Assembly: GCA_964634005.1 (NCBI GenBank)
Contig: CAZWKQ010000002.1
Coordinates: 1 to 64,000, forward strand
Direction: 5' to 3'
Source of the DNA: CAZWKQ01 sp964634005
GTDB lineage: Bacteria > Bacteroidota > Bacteroidia > Bacteroidales > JACABE01
DNA: 64,000 nt
In this document: piece after piece, positions 54,659 through 63,204 of the stretch
How the letters are laid out: the number at the start of each line of letters is the position of its first letter
Position numbering within the stretch: the stretch's first letter is position 1
Made by a program: the position numbers and the translations under genes
The notes under the pieces: model-generated
What the model saw: the letters and a program-made list of their open reading frames with translations, nothing else
Told to the model about the DNA's origin: nothing
Database searches by the model: none

Positions 54659-54718
54659 CTGCTTGAAAATAAAATCAGTATTAATTTTAAATAGTAAACA
54701 TCAAAACAAGCAATTTAT

Positions 54719-55906
54719 ATGGCAAAAGAAAAATTTGATCGTTCCAAGCCACACGTAAATGTTGGAACAATTGGTCACGTTGACCACGGAAAAACTACTT
54801 TAACTGCAGCTATTACCCTTTGTTTAGCCGACAAAGGCCTTGCAGAATTTAAATCATTCGACTCTATTGACAACGCTCCTGAAGAAAAAGAAAGAGGTAT
54901 TACTATTAATACAGCTCATATCGAGTATCAAACTGCTACCAGACACTATGCTCACGTTGACTGTCCCGGTCACGCTGACTACGTTAAAAACATGGTTACA
55001 GGTGCTGCTCAGATGGACGGTGCTATCCTTGTTGTTGCCGCAACAGATGGTCCTATGCCTCAAACTCGTGAACATATCCTCTTAGCTCGTCAGGTTGGTG
55101 TGCCTAAGTTAGTTGTATTTATGAACAAAGTTGACTTAGTTGACGATCCTGAATTATTGGACCTTGTTGAAATGGAAATTAGAGATTTATTGTCATTCTA
55201 CGGTTTCGACGGCGACAATACTCCAATTATCAGAGGTTCTGCTTTAGGTGGTTTGAATAAAGAACCTAAATGGGTTGAAAAAATATTTGAATTAATGGAC
55301 GCTGTTGATTCTTATATTCCTCTTCCACCAAGAGACGTTGATAAGGATTTCTTAATGCCTGTTGAAGACGTATTTTCTATCACCGGTCGTGGTACCGTTG
55401 CTACAGGTAGAATTGAAACAGGTGTTATCAACTCGGGAGATCCTGTTGAAATCATTGGTTTAGGTGCTGAAAAACTTAAATCAGTAGTTACCGGAGTAGA
55501 AATGTTCCGTAAAATATTGGATCGTGGAGAAGCCGGCGATAACGTAGGTTTATTATTAAGAGGTATTGACAAAGACGAAATTTGCCGTGGTATGGTTATT
55601 GCAAAACCCGGTTCAATAAAACCTCACAAAAAATTCAAAGCCGAAGCTTATATCTTGAAAAAAGAAGAAGGTGGTCGTCATACTCCTTTCCACAACAAAT
55701 ATCGTCCTCAGTTCTATTTCAGAACAACTGACGTAACCGGAGAAATTATCCTTCCAGAAGGTGTTGAAATGGTTATGCCGGGTGATAACTTAACAATTAC
55801 TGTTGAGCTTATTTCTGAAATCGCTCTTAACCTTAACCTAAGATTCGCTATCCGTGAAGGTGGTAGAACAGTAGGTGCAGGTCAGGTAACTGAAATTTTA
55901 GATTAA
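54719..55906 (+). CDS. tuf: Elongation factor Tu
   Basis: GTPase that brings aminoacyl-tRNA to the ribosome. The 395 residues show the G motifs GHVDHGKTTLTAA (G1), RGITINTAH (G2), DCPGHADYV (G3), NKVDLVDDP (G4) and GSALGG (G5), then domains 2 and 3 ending VGAGQVTEILD. It sits between four upstream tRNA genes and tRNA-Trp, and is preceded by no Shine-Dalgarno. Very probably highly expressed from the consensus promoter at 54249. Confidence 0.98.
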   Translation: MAKEKFDRSKPHVNVGTIGHVDHGKTTLTAAITLCLADKGLAEFKSFDSIDNAPEEKERGITINTAHIEYQTATRHYAHVDCPGHADYVKNMVTGAAQMDGAILVVAATDGPMPQTREHILLARQVGVPKLVVFMNKVDLVDDPELLDLVEMEIRDLLSFYGFDGDNTPIIRGSALGGLNKEPKWVEKIFELMDAVDSYIPLPPRDVDKDFLMPVEDVFSITGRGTVATGRIETGVINSGDPVEIIGLGAEKLKSVVTGVEMFRKILDRGEAGDNVGLLLRGIDKDEICRGMVIAKPGSIKPHKKFKAEAYILKKEEGGRHTPFHNKYRPQFYFRTTDVTGEIILPEGVEMVMPGDNLTITVELISEIALNLNLRFAIREGGRTVGAGQVTEILD

Positions 55907-55920
55907 TAAATAAAATATTT

Positions 55921-55963
55921 CCGAGAGATATTCAGTAAGTTTGATATTACTGAAATCTTTCGG
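55921..55963 (+). promoter_or_regulatory. Hairpin between tuf and tRNA-Trp
   Basis: CCGAGAGAT-A-TTCAGTA (55921-55937) pairs with TACTGAA-ATCTTTCGG (55948-55963) with one bulged A and a G-T pair. No T-run follows, so it looks like an RNA processing or mRNA-stability element that separates tuf mRNA from the tRNA rather than a terminator. Confidence 0.5.
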
Positions 55964-55969
55964 TTATAT

Positions 55970-56042
55970 ACGGGTGTAGCTCAATTGGTAGAGTGGCGGT
56001 CTCCAAAACCGTAGGCTGAGGGTTCAAATCCTTCCACCCGTG
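55970..56042 (+). tRNA. tRNA-Trp (CCA)
   Basis: Acceptor ACGGGTG/CACCCGT with discriminator G; anticodon stem GCGGT/ACCGT with loop CTCCAAA, anticodon CCA; T-arm GAGGG-TTCAAAT-CCTTC. The tuf-tRNA-Trp-secE order is common in bacteria. Confidence 0.96.
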
Positions 56043-56062
56043 CAAAAAAATACGTTTAACTG

Positions 56063-56281
56063 ATGTCAAAAATAGTAAATTACATTAAAGAAAGCTACGA
56101 TGAACTCGTAAATAAAGTTTCGTGGCCAACATGGAGCGAACTACAAAATAGTGCAATAGTTGTTTCAGTTGCATCACTCATAATTGCTTTTGTAGTTTTT
56201 GCAATGGATATTATTTTTGGAGCTCATCCCGATTTACTGTGGAAAGGGCTTCTTGGATATTTTTATAGTTTTTTTAGTTAG
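56063..56281 (+). CDS. secE: Preprotein translocase subunit SecE
   Basis: Small essential subunit of the SecYEG channel. The 72 residues have an amphipathic N-terminal helix (IVNYIKESYDELVNKVSWPTWSEL, split, with the conserved VSWPT motif) and one membrane helix (about 29-52). The single-span form is the usual one outside enterobacteria. First protein gene after tRNA-Trp. Confidence 0.95.
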   Translation: MSKIVNYIKESYDELVNKVSWPTWSELQNSAIVVSVASLIIAFVVFAMDIIFGAHPDLLWKGLLGYFYSFFS

Positions 56282-56428
56282 TTTTTCTCTTCTGCTTTTC
56301 ATCTTGCTTCCCATTAAACAACCTTCCTTGTTTATTTGAGATGTAAAGTTTAATAGAAACTAACTGTTGCTTAAAGTCAGTTATTCAGTATTTGTTTGAT
56401 AATTAATTCTTTTCAACTTCATTAAAGT

Positions 56429-56971
56429 ATGAGCGAACAGGTTAAAAAGTGGTATGTAGTCAGAGCAGTTAGCGGGAAAGAGAAAAAAGTTAAAGAATAC
56501 ATCGAAAACGAAATTAACAGGATGAATCTGCAGGATTACGTATCGCGAGTACTTATCCCTACCGAAAAAGTATATTCTGTCAGAAAAGGTAAAAAAATAA
56601 GCAAAGAACGCAATTACCTTCCGGGTTATGTACTTATAGAAGCTGTTCTTGTTGGGGAAATTCCTCACATTATTAAGAATATTCCTAACGTTTTAGGATT
56701 TTTAGGTTCCAAAGGCGAACCTGTTCCTATTCGTCCGGCTGAAGTAAACAGAATTTTAGGTAAAGTTGATGAACTAACCGACCAAGGTGAAGAAATGAAC
56801 GATCCTTTCATCGTTGGCGAATCGGTTAAGGTTATTGACGGACCTTTTAACAGTTTCAGCGGAATTATTGAGGAAGTTAACGAGGAAAAGAAAAAACTTA
56901 AAGTAATGGTTAAAATTTTCGGAAGAAAAACACCATTGGAATTAAGTTTTATGCAAGTTGAAAAAGAATAA
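56429..56971 (+). CDS. nusG: Transcription antitermination protein NusG
   Basis: Binds the RNA polymerase clamp and links transcription to ribosomes or Rho. The 180 residues have the NGN domain (WYVVRAVSGKEKKVKEYIE at the start, LLPGYVLIEA-type sequence at about 69-78) and a C-terminal KOW domain (VGESVKVIDGPFNSFSGII, about 129-147). A 147-bp pyrimidine-rich gap separates it from secE, with no clear structure seen. Confidence 0.97.
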   Translation: MSEQVKKWYVVRAVSGKEKKVKEYIENEINRMNLQDYVSRVLIPTEKVYSVRKGKKISKERNYLPGYVLIEAVLVGEIPHIIKNIPNVLGFLGSKGEPVPIRPAEVNRILGKVDELTDQGEEMNDPFIVGESVKVIDGPFNSFSGIIEEVNEEKKKLKVMVKIFGRKTPLELSFMQVEKE

Positions 56972-57021
56972 ATTATTAAATAATTAAAACTAAAGTTTTT
57001 AATCTTTAAGTAAAAAGCAAA

Positions 57022-57474
57022 ATGGCAAAAGAAGTTTCAGGAATCATTAAATTACAAATTAAAGGGGGTGCTGCAAATCCTTCACCACCGGTTGGTCCGG
57101 CATTAGGTTCAAAAGGTGTAAATATTATGGAATTTTGCAAGCAGTTCAATGCTCGTACACAGGATAGTGCAGGTAAAATTATACCTGTTATTATTACTGT
57201 TTACAAGGATAAATCCTTTGATTTTATTGTAAAAACTCCACCTGTAGCCGTTCAACTTATGGAAGCTGCCAATATTAAGTCGGGTTCAGCCGAACCAAAC
57301 AGAAATAAGGTAGCCTCAGTAACATGGGACCAAGTAAAACAGATTGCAGAAGCAAAAATGTCTGACTTAAACTGTTTTACAATAGAGTCGGCTGTTAGCA
57401 TGGTTGCCGGTACAGCCAGAAGTATGGGGTTAACCATAAAAGGAGAAAAACCTTTTGCAAATAACGCATTATAA
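57022..57474 (+). CDS. rplK: 50S ribosomal protein uL11
   Basis: Part of the GTPase-associated stalk base, binding 23S rRNA near residue 1070. The 150 residues show KLQIKGGAANPSPPVGPALGSKGVNIMEFC (split), the target region of methylation and thiostrepton contacts, and the C-terminal RNA-binding domain ending GTARSMGLTIKG. A few residues longer at the C-terminus than usual. Confidence 0.97.
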   Translation: MAKEVSGIIKLQIKGGAANPSPPVGPALGSKGVNIMEFCKQFNARTQDSAGKIIPVIITVYKDKSFDFIVKTPPVAVQLMEAANIKSGSAEPNRNKVASVTWDQVKQIAEAKMSDLNCFTIESAVSMVAGTARSMGLTIKGEKPFANNAL

Positions 57475-57493
57475 GGTAATATTTCTACCTTAT
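57471..57493 (+). promoter_or_regulatory. Hairpin spanning the rplK stop codon
   Basis: ATAAGGTA (57471-57478) and TACCTTAT (57486-57493) form a perfect 8-bp stem with loop ATATTTC, followed by only three T. May act as an attenuator or processing site between rplK and rplA. Confidence 0.35.
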
Positions 57494-57529
57494 TTTAAAT
57501 AGTAAAAATTTATATTAACAAAACGCGAA

Positions 57530-58225
57530 ATGGGTAAGTTATCAAAAAAAAGAAAAGAAGCTTTAGCTAAATTTGATAAGGACGGCGTTTATACATTAGA
57601 AGAAGCAATAAAAATTGTAAAAGAAATAACTTATACAAAATTTGATGCTTCTGTAGATGTTGATGTTCGTTTAGGTGTAGACCCGCGTAAAGCCAATCAA
57701 ATGGTACGTGGAGTCGTTACATTGCCTCATGGTACCGGTAAAACTAAAAAAGTACTGGTATTATGTACTCCTGAAAAGGAAGATGAAGCTAAAGAAGCCG
57801 GAGCTGATTACTACGGGCTTGACGAATATATCGAAAAGATTAAAGGAGGCTGGACTGACGTTGACGTTATTATCACCACTCCTAATGTCATGCCAAAAGT
57901 AGGAGCGTTAGGTAAAATTTTAGGTCCTCGTGGATTAATGCCAAATCCTAAAACGGGAACGGTTACTATGGAAGTTGGTAAAGCAGTAAATGAAGTTAAA
58001 GCAGGTAAAATCGACTTTAAAGTTGATAAGTACGGTATTATTCACGCTGCTGTTGCCAAAGTATCTTTTACTGATGATAAAATTGCTGATAATGCCAGAG
58101 AATTAATTCAAACTATTTTGAAATTAAAACCAGCAGCAGCAAAAGGTACTTATGTTAAAAGTATCTATTTATCAAGTACTATGAGTCCGGGAGTTAAAGT
58201 TGAACCTAAATCCATTACCTTATAA
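57530..58225 (+). CDS. rplA: 50S ribosomal protein uL1
   Basis: Forms the mobile L1 stalk that handles leaving tRNA. The 231 residues are of normal length, with KFDASVDVDVRLGVDPRKANQMVRGVV (split) and the signature IITTPNVMPKVGALGKILGPRGLMPNPKTGT (split). In other bacteria L1 represses its own operon by binding the rplK leader; no obvious mimic was seen here. Confidence 0.98.
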   Translation: MGKLSKKRKEALAKFDKDGVYTLEEAIKIVKEITYTKFDASVDVDVRLGVDPRKANQMVRGVVTLPHGTGKTKKVLVLCTPEKEDEAKEAGADYYGLDEYIEKIKGGWTDVDVIITTPNVMPKVGALGKILGPRGLMPNPKTGTVTMEVGKAVNEVKAGKIDFKVDKYGIIHAAVAKVSFTDDKIADNARELIQTILKLKPAAAKGTYVKSIYLSSTMSPGVKVEPKSITL

Positions 58226-58266
58226 TTTTTTTATAAAGTTTATGGCTAAAAAGTAAATCAATCACT

Positions 58267-58788
58267 ATGAAAAAAGAACAAAAAAGTCAACTTGTTGATG
58301 AACTTGCTGAACAAATAAGTCAATCGAATTATTTGTATATAACAGATATTTCTGATTTGAATTCTGTTGATACAAGTAAATTGAGAAGATTATGTTTCAG
58401 AAGAAACGTAAAGTTGATAGTTGCAAAAAATACTTTGCTTAAAAAAGCAATGGAAAAAACCGGCAGAGATTACTCAGAACTTTTCCCGGTTTTAAAAGGT
58501 TCTACTTCAATTATGCTGGCAGAAATAAATAATATGCCCGCAAAATTAATTAAAGAATTCAGAGCTAATTCTCCAAAGCCTATACTTAAAGGTGCTTATG
58601 TTGAAGAATCTTTCTATATAGGAGATGACCAACTTGATGCATTAATAAATATCAAATCTAAGAATGAGCTTATCGGAGATATTATCGGAATGTTACAATC
58701 ACCTGTTCAAAATGTGCTTTCAGCATTACAATCAGGTGGTAGTAATTTATCGGGAATTCTTAAAACATTATCTGAAAAATCAGAATAA
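58267..58788 (+). CDS. rplJ: 50S ribosomal protein uL10
   Basis: Stalk base protein that anchors L7/L12 dimers. The 173 residues include KLRRLCFRRNVKLIVAKNTLLKKAM (split), ALKG-type loop LKGSTSIML and a long C-terminal helix that receives L12 (about 140-170). Follows rplA by 41 nt; no long structured leader of the enterobacterial L10 type is seen. Confidence 0.96.
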   Translation: MKKEQKSQLVDELAEQISQSNYLYITDISDLNSVDTSKLRRLCFRRNVKLIVAKNTLLKKAMEKTGRDYSELFPVLKGSTSIMLAEINNMPAKLIKEFRANSPKPILKGAYVEESFYIGDDQLDALINIKSKNELIGDIIGMLQSPVQNVLSALQSGGSNLSGILKTLSEKSE

Positions 58789-58835
58789 AAATTTTTTATT
58801 AATTAAATTTAAAAACAATTAAAAACAATAATAAA

Positions 58836-59216
58836 ATGGCAGATTTAAAAGCTTTTGCAGAACAATTAGTAAATTTAACAGTAAAAGAAGTTAAAGAACT
58901 AGCTGATATTTTAAAAGAAGAATACGGTATTGAACCAGCAGCGGCAGCAGTAGCAGTTGCAGCTCCTGCAGCAGGCGGCGCAGCAGGTCCTGTTGCTGAA
59001 GAAAAAACAGCTTTTGATGTTATATTAAAATCAGCTGGACAACAAAAATTAGCTGTCGTAAAATTAGTTAAAGAACTTACCAGCTTAGGTTTAAAAGAAG
59101 CTAAAGAATTAGTAGATGCAGCTCCAAAACCACTTAAAGAAGGTGTTACTAAAGACGAAGCTGACGCACTTAAAAAACAATTAGAAGAAGCCGGAGCAGA
59201 GGTAGAAATTAAATAA
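58836..59216 (+). CDS. rplL: 50S ribosomal protein bL12
   Basis: Acidic stalk protein that recruits translation factors. The 126 residues have the N-terminal dimerisation domain, an Ala-rich hinge (EPAAAAVAVAAPAAGGAAG, about 32-50) and the C-terminal factor-binding domain with KLAVVKLVKELTSLGLKEAKELVD (split) and GAEVEIK at the end. Confidence 0.97.
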   Translation: MADLKAFAEQLVNLTVKEVKELADILKEEYGIEPAAAAVAVAAPAAGGAAGPVAEEKTAFDVILKSAGQQKLAVVKLVKELTSLGLKEAKELVDAAPKPLKEGVTKDEADALKKQLEEAGAEVEIK

Positions 59217-59241
59217 GAAGGTTTAATATCACACAATTAAT

Positions 59242-59280
59242 AAGGAACAGGCTTCTTGAAAATCGAGAAGTCTTTTCCTT
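59242..59280 (+). promoter_or_regulatory. Long hairpin between rplL and rpoB
   Basis: AAGGAA-C-AGGCTTCT (59242-59256) pairs with AGAAGTCT-T-TTCCTT (59266-59280), with one C/T mismatch and one G-T pair. No T-run follows. In E. coli the same gap holds an attenuator and an RNase III site that lower rpoBC relative to rplJL; the same role is inferred here by position. Confidence 0.55.
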
Positions 59281-59334
59281 GTTATATATTAATTGTTAAT
59301 TCATTTTTTTAATCCATCTTAAAATATTATCGCC

Positions 59335-62300
59335 TTGACAAATAAAGCATTTCAAAAAGTTAATTTCGCTTCAAAAAAAAGAGCAGAATATCCTGATTTT
59401 CTTGATATTCAATTAAAATCATTTCAGGACTTTTTCCAGTTAGAAACAAATGCCGAAAACCGTTCAAACGAAGGTCTTTTCAAGGTATTTGCCGAAAACT
59501 TCCCCATAACAGATGCCAGAAACAATTTTGTACTTGAGTTTCTCGATTATTTTATTGACCCTCCACGATACTCTATTGAAGAGTGCCTTGAAAGAGGTCT
59601 TACATATAGTGTTCCGCTAAAAGCTAAATTGAAACTCTATTGTACAGATGTAGAACATGAAGATTTTGAAACTATTGTTCAGGATGTTTATCTTGGAATG
59701 ATTCCTTATATGACCCCCAAAGGTACTTTTATAATCAATGGTGCCGAAAGAGTCGTAGTTTCTCAATTACATCGTTCTCCCGGGGTATTTTTCGGAACAA
59801 GCCTACATGCAAACGGTACTCAACTATATTCGGCAAGAATAATTCCTTTTAAAGGTTCTTGGATGGAGTTTACTACCGATATCAACAATGTCATGTACGC
59901 TTATATCGATAGAAAAAAGAAACTCCCAATCACAACTCTTTTAAGAGCAATTGGTTATGAAACCGATAAAGATATTCTTGAAATTTTTAACCTCGCTCAG
60001 GAAGTTAAGGTAACAAAAGCCGGTCTTAAAAAAATACTTGGCAGTCGTTTAGCTGCGCGTGTAGTTAGAGCTTGGATAGAAGACTTTGTTGACGAAGATA
60101 CCGGTGAAGTTGTTTCTATCGAAAGAACCGAAGTGCTTATTGACAGGGAGACTATATTAGAAGAAAAACATATTGATCTTATTGCTGACGCCGGAATTAA
60201 AACTATCTTAATTCATAAAGACGAAGTTAATGTCAGCGATTATGCAATAATTTTCAATACATTACAAAAAGATACAGCCAATAATGCCAAAGAAGCTGTA
60301 GAATATATTTATCGTCAGCTGAGAAATGCCGAACCACCCGACGAAGAAACTGCAAGAGGAATAATTGAAAAATTATTCTTTTCCGACAAAAGATACGACC
60401 TGGGTGAAGTAGGAAGATACAGAATTAACAAAAAGCTTAACCTTGATATTCCAATGGAGATCAAGGTTCTTACAAAAGAAGATATAATCTATATCATAAA
60501 ATATCTCATCGAGCTTATTAACTCGAAAACAGAAGTTGACGATATAGACCATTTAAGTAACAGACGCGTACGTACTGTCGGCGAGCAGTTGTATGCTCAA
60601 TTTGGGGTTGGTTTGGCACGTATGGCTCGTACAATTCGCGAAAGAATGAATGTTCGCGATAATGAAGTATTTACTCCTACCGACCTTATCAATGCTAAAA
60701 CACTTTCTTCCGTAATTAATTCTTTCTTTGGTACAAATCAGCTTTCGCAGTTTATGGACCAAACTAATCCTCTTGCTGAAATTACTCACAAAAGAAGAAT
60801 ATCGGCATTAGGTCCCGGTGGTTTATCAAGAGAAAGAGCAGGGTTTGAAGTACGTGACGTACACTACACTCACTACGGAAGATTATGTACTATTGAAACC
60901 CCCGAAGGTCCAAATATCGGGTTAATATCATCGCTTTGTGTTTATGCTAAGATTAATAAGCTTGGCTTTATTGAAACTCCATACAAAAAAGTAAAAGACG
61001 GTAAAATTCTTCTGGAAGAAGATTATGTTTATCTGACTGCCGAAGAGGAAGAAAAGAGCATTATAGCTCAGGCAAGTACCGACTATGACGAAAACGGTAA
61101 CTTGTTGTCCGATAAAATTAAAGCACGTTATCTTGCCGATTTCCCGATTGTAGAAAAAGAAAAGATAGATTTAATTGATATAGCACCCAATCAAATTGCT
61201 TCTATTGCTGCTTCACTAATTCCATTTTTGGAACATGACGATGCAAACCGTGCATTGATGGGTTCTAACATGATGCGTCAGGCAGTTCCGCTGCTTAATC
61301 CTGAAATACCAATTGTTGGAACAGGAATTGAAGGTGCTGTGGCTAAAGATTCAAGAGTTCTTATCAACGCCGAAGTTGACGGAGTTGTTGAATATGTCGA
61401 TGCCGACGAGATTATAATCAGATACTCAAGAGACGAAAAAGAACGCCTTGTAAGTTTCGACGATGACCTTAAACGTTATAAACTTACAAAATTCATGCGT
61501 ACAAACCAGAATACTTCTATCAATTTAAGACCTATTGTAAAGAAAGGCGAAAAGGTTACTAAAGGTCAGGTTTTGTGCGAAGGTTATGCTACTAAAAACG
61601 GAGAATTGGCATTGGGAAGAAACCTTATGGTTGCATTTATGCCATGGAAAGGCTACAACTTTGAAGATGCTATTGTTATTTCCGAAAAAGTAGTCAAAGA
61701 AGATATTTTCACCTCTGTTCATATCGAAGAATTTACGCTCGAAGTAAGAGAAACCAAAAGAGGTTACGAAGAATTAACCAGCGATATTCCAAATGTAAGC
61801 TCAGAAGCAACTAAAGACCTTGATGAAAACGGTATAATAAGAATCGGAGCCGAAGTTAATGAAGGTGATATCTTGATTGGAAAAATTACTCCAAAAGGTG
61901 AGTCAGATCCTACTCCTGAAGAAAAACTTTTAAGAGCAATTTTTGGGGATAAAGCCGGTGATGTTAAAGATGCATCGCTTAAAGCACCTCCTTCAATGAA
62001 GGGTGTTGTTATTGACAAAAAGTTATTTTCACGCATAGTTAAAGAGAAAAAGGGTAAACTTAAAGAAAAGGATAACCTTAAAGAAATTGAAAGAATATAC
62101 CTTAAGGATACTACTGACTTGAGAAATAAGCTTATCGACAAACTTTTGGTTTTATTAAGCGGTAAAGTTTCTCAAGGGGTTTATAATGTTTATAAAGAAG
62201 AAATAGTTCCTAAAAAATCAAAGTTTACTCTAAAAATATTACAGGCTATTGATTATCAGATGGTAAATCCAAATAAATGGACTACTGATAAAGAAGTCAA

Positions 62301-63138
62301 TAGCATGATAAAAGAATTGTTGAATAATTACAGTATTAAATATCGTGAGTTAACAGGCCGATATTCAAGAGATAAATTTATTGCAACAGTAGGAGACGAT
62401 TTACCTCCGGGTATTGTACAAATGGCAAAAGTTTATATTGCTAAAAAACGAAAACTGAAAGTAGGCGATAAAATGGCAGGTCGTCACGGAAATAAAGGTA
62501 TAGTTGCAAAAATTGTTCGTGAAGAAGATATGCCTTTCCTTGAGGATGGAACTCCTGTTGATATAGTATTAAATCCTCTTGGTGTACCATCGCGTATGAA
62601 CCTCGGACAGATTTACGAAACTGTATTAGGTTGGGCAGGTGCCAAATTGGGTATTCAGTTTTCAACTCCAATATTCGACGGAGCTACAATAGACGAAATA
62701 AATGAATATTTGAAAAAAGCCGGATTACCTGAAAACGGAAAGGTATATTTGTATGACGGAGGAACCGGAGAGCGTTTCGATCAACCTGCTACTGTAGGTT
62801 ATATCTATATGCTGAAACTTCACCATATGATTGATGATAAAATGCATGCTCGTTCTATTGGTCCATATTCTTTAATTACTCAGCAGCCATTAGGTGGTAA
62901 AGCTCAGTTCGGAGGTCAAAGATTCGGAGAAATGGAAGTTTGGGCACTCGAAGCATTTGGTGCAGCTAATATTTTACAGGAAATACTTACTGTTAAGTCT
63001 GATGACGTTATTGGCAGAGCCAAAGCATACGAAGCTATTGTTAAGGGTGAAAATATGCCTACACCGGGCATCCCTGAATCATTCAATGTATTGGTTCACG
63101 AATTAAGAGGCTTAGGACTAAACATTACTTTTGATTAA
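59335..63138 (+). CDS. rpoB: DNA-directed RNA polymerase subunit beta
   Basis: Catalytic subunit of RNA polymerase, 1267 residues. N-terminal FASKKRAEYPDFLDIQLKSF, the rifampicin region FFGTNQLSQFMDQTNPLAEITHKRR (split; the usual sensitive residues are present), KMAGRHGNKG and the C-terminal GGQRFGEMEVWALEAFGA. It starts with TTG: an in-frame stop lies five codons upstream and no ATG or GTG fits the conserved N-terminus. Confidence 0.97.
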   Translation: MTNKAFQKVNFASKKRAEYPDFLDIQLKSFQDFFQLETNAENRSNEGLFKVFAENFPITDARNNFVLEFLDYFIDPPRYSIEECLERGLTYSVPLKAKLKLYCTDVEHEDFETIVQDVYLGMIPYMTPKGTFIINGAERVVVSQLHRSPGVFFGTSLHANGTQLYSARIIPFKGSWMEFTTDINNVMYAYIDRKKKLPITTLLRAIGYETDKDILEIFNLAQEVKVTKAGLKKILGSRLAARVVRAWIEDFVDEDTGEVVSIERTEVLIDRETILEEKHIDLIADAGIKTILIHKDEVNVSDYAIIFNTLQKDTANNAKEAVEYIYRQLRNAEPPDEETARGIIEKLFFSDKRYDLGEVGRYRINKKLNLDIPMEIKVLTKEDIIYIIKYLIELINSKTEVDDIDHLSNRRVRTVGEQLYAQFGVGLARMARTIRERMNVRDNEVFTPTDLINAKTLSSVINSFFGTNQLSQFMDQTNPLAEITHKRRISALGPGGLSRERAGFEVRDVHYTHYGRLCTIETPEGPNIGLISSLCVYAKINKLGFIETPYKKVKDGKILLEEDYVYLTAEEEEKSIIAQASTDYDENGNLLSDKIKARYLADFPIVEKEKIDLIDIAPNQIASIAASLIPFLEHDDANRALMGSNMMRQAVPLLNPEIPIVGTGIEGAVAKDSRVLINAEVDGVVEYVDADEIIIRYSRDEKERLVSFDDDLKRYKLTKFMRTNQNTSINLRPIVKKGEKVTKGQVLCEGYATKNGELALGRNLMVAFMPWKGYNFEDAIVISEKVVKEDIFTSVHIEEFTLEVRETKRGYEELTSDIPNVSSEATKDLDENGIIRIGAEVNEGDILIGKITPKGESDPTPEEKLLRAIFGDKAGDVKDASLKAPPSMKGVVIDKKLFSRIVKEKKGKLKEKDNLKEIERIYLKDTTDLRNKLIDKLLVLLSGKVSQGVYNVYKEEIVPKKSKFTLKILQAIDYQMVNPNKWTTDKEVNSMIKELLNNYSIKYRELTGRYSRDKFIATVGDDLPPGIVQMAKVYIAKKRKLKVGDKMAGRHGNKGIVAKIVREEDMPFLEDGTPVDIVLNPLGVPSRMNLGQIYETVLGWAGAKLGIQFSTPIFDGATIDEINEYLKKAGLPENGKVYLYDGGTGERFDQPATVGYIYMLKLHHMIDDKMHARSIGPYSLITQQPLGGKAQFGGQRFGEMEVWALEAFGAANILQEILTVKSDDVIGRAKAYEAIVKGENMPTPGIPESFNVLVHELRGLGLNITFD

Positions 63139-63204
63139 TTAAAAGTATATTTATTAAATGGTTAATGTTTATTTCTATTCAAAAAAATAAAAAAATAAAA
63201 AAAT

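Noticed and set aside
58799..59236. Minus-strand open frame opposite rplL (145 codons)
   Set aside because: Ala/Ser-rich shadow of the rplL coding strand with no recognisable domain; rplL is certain.
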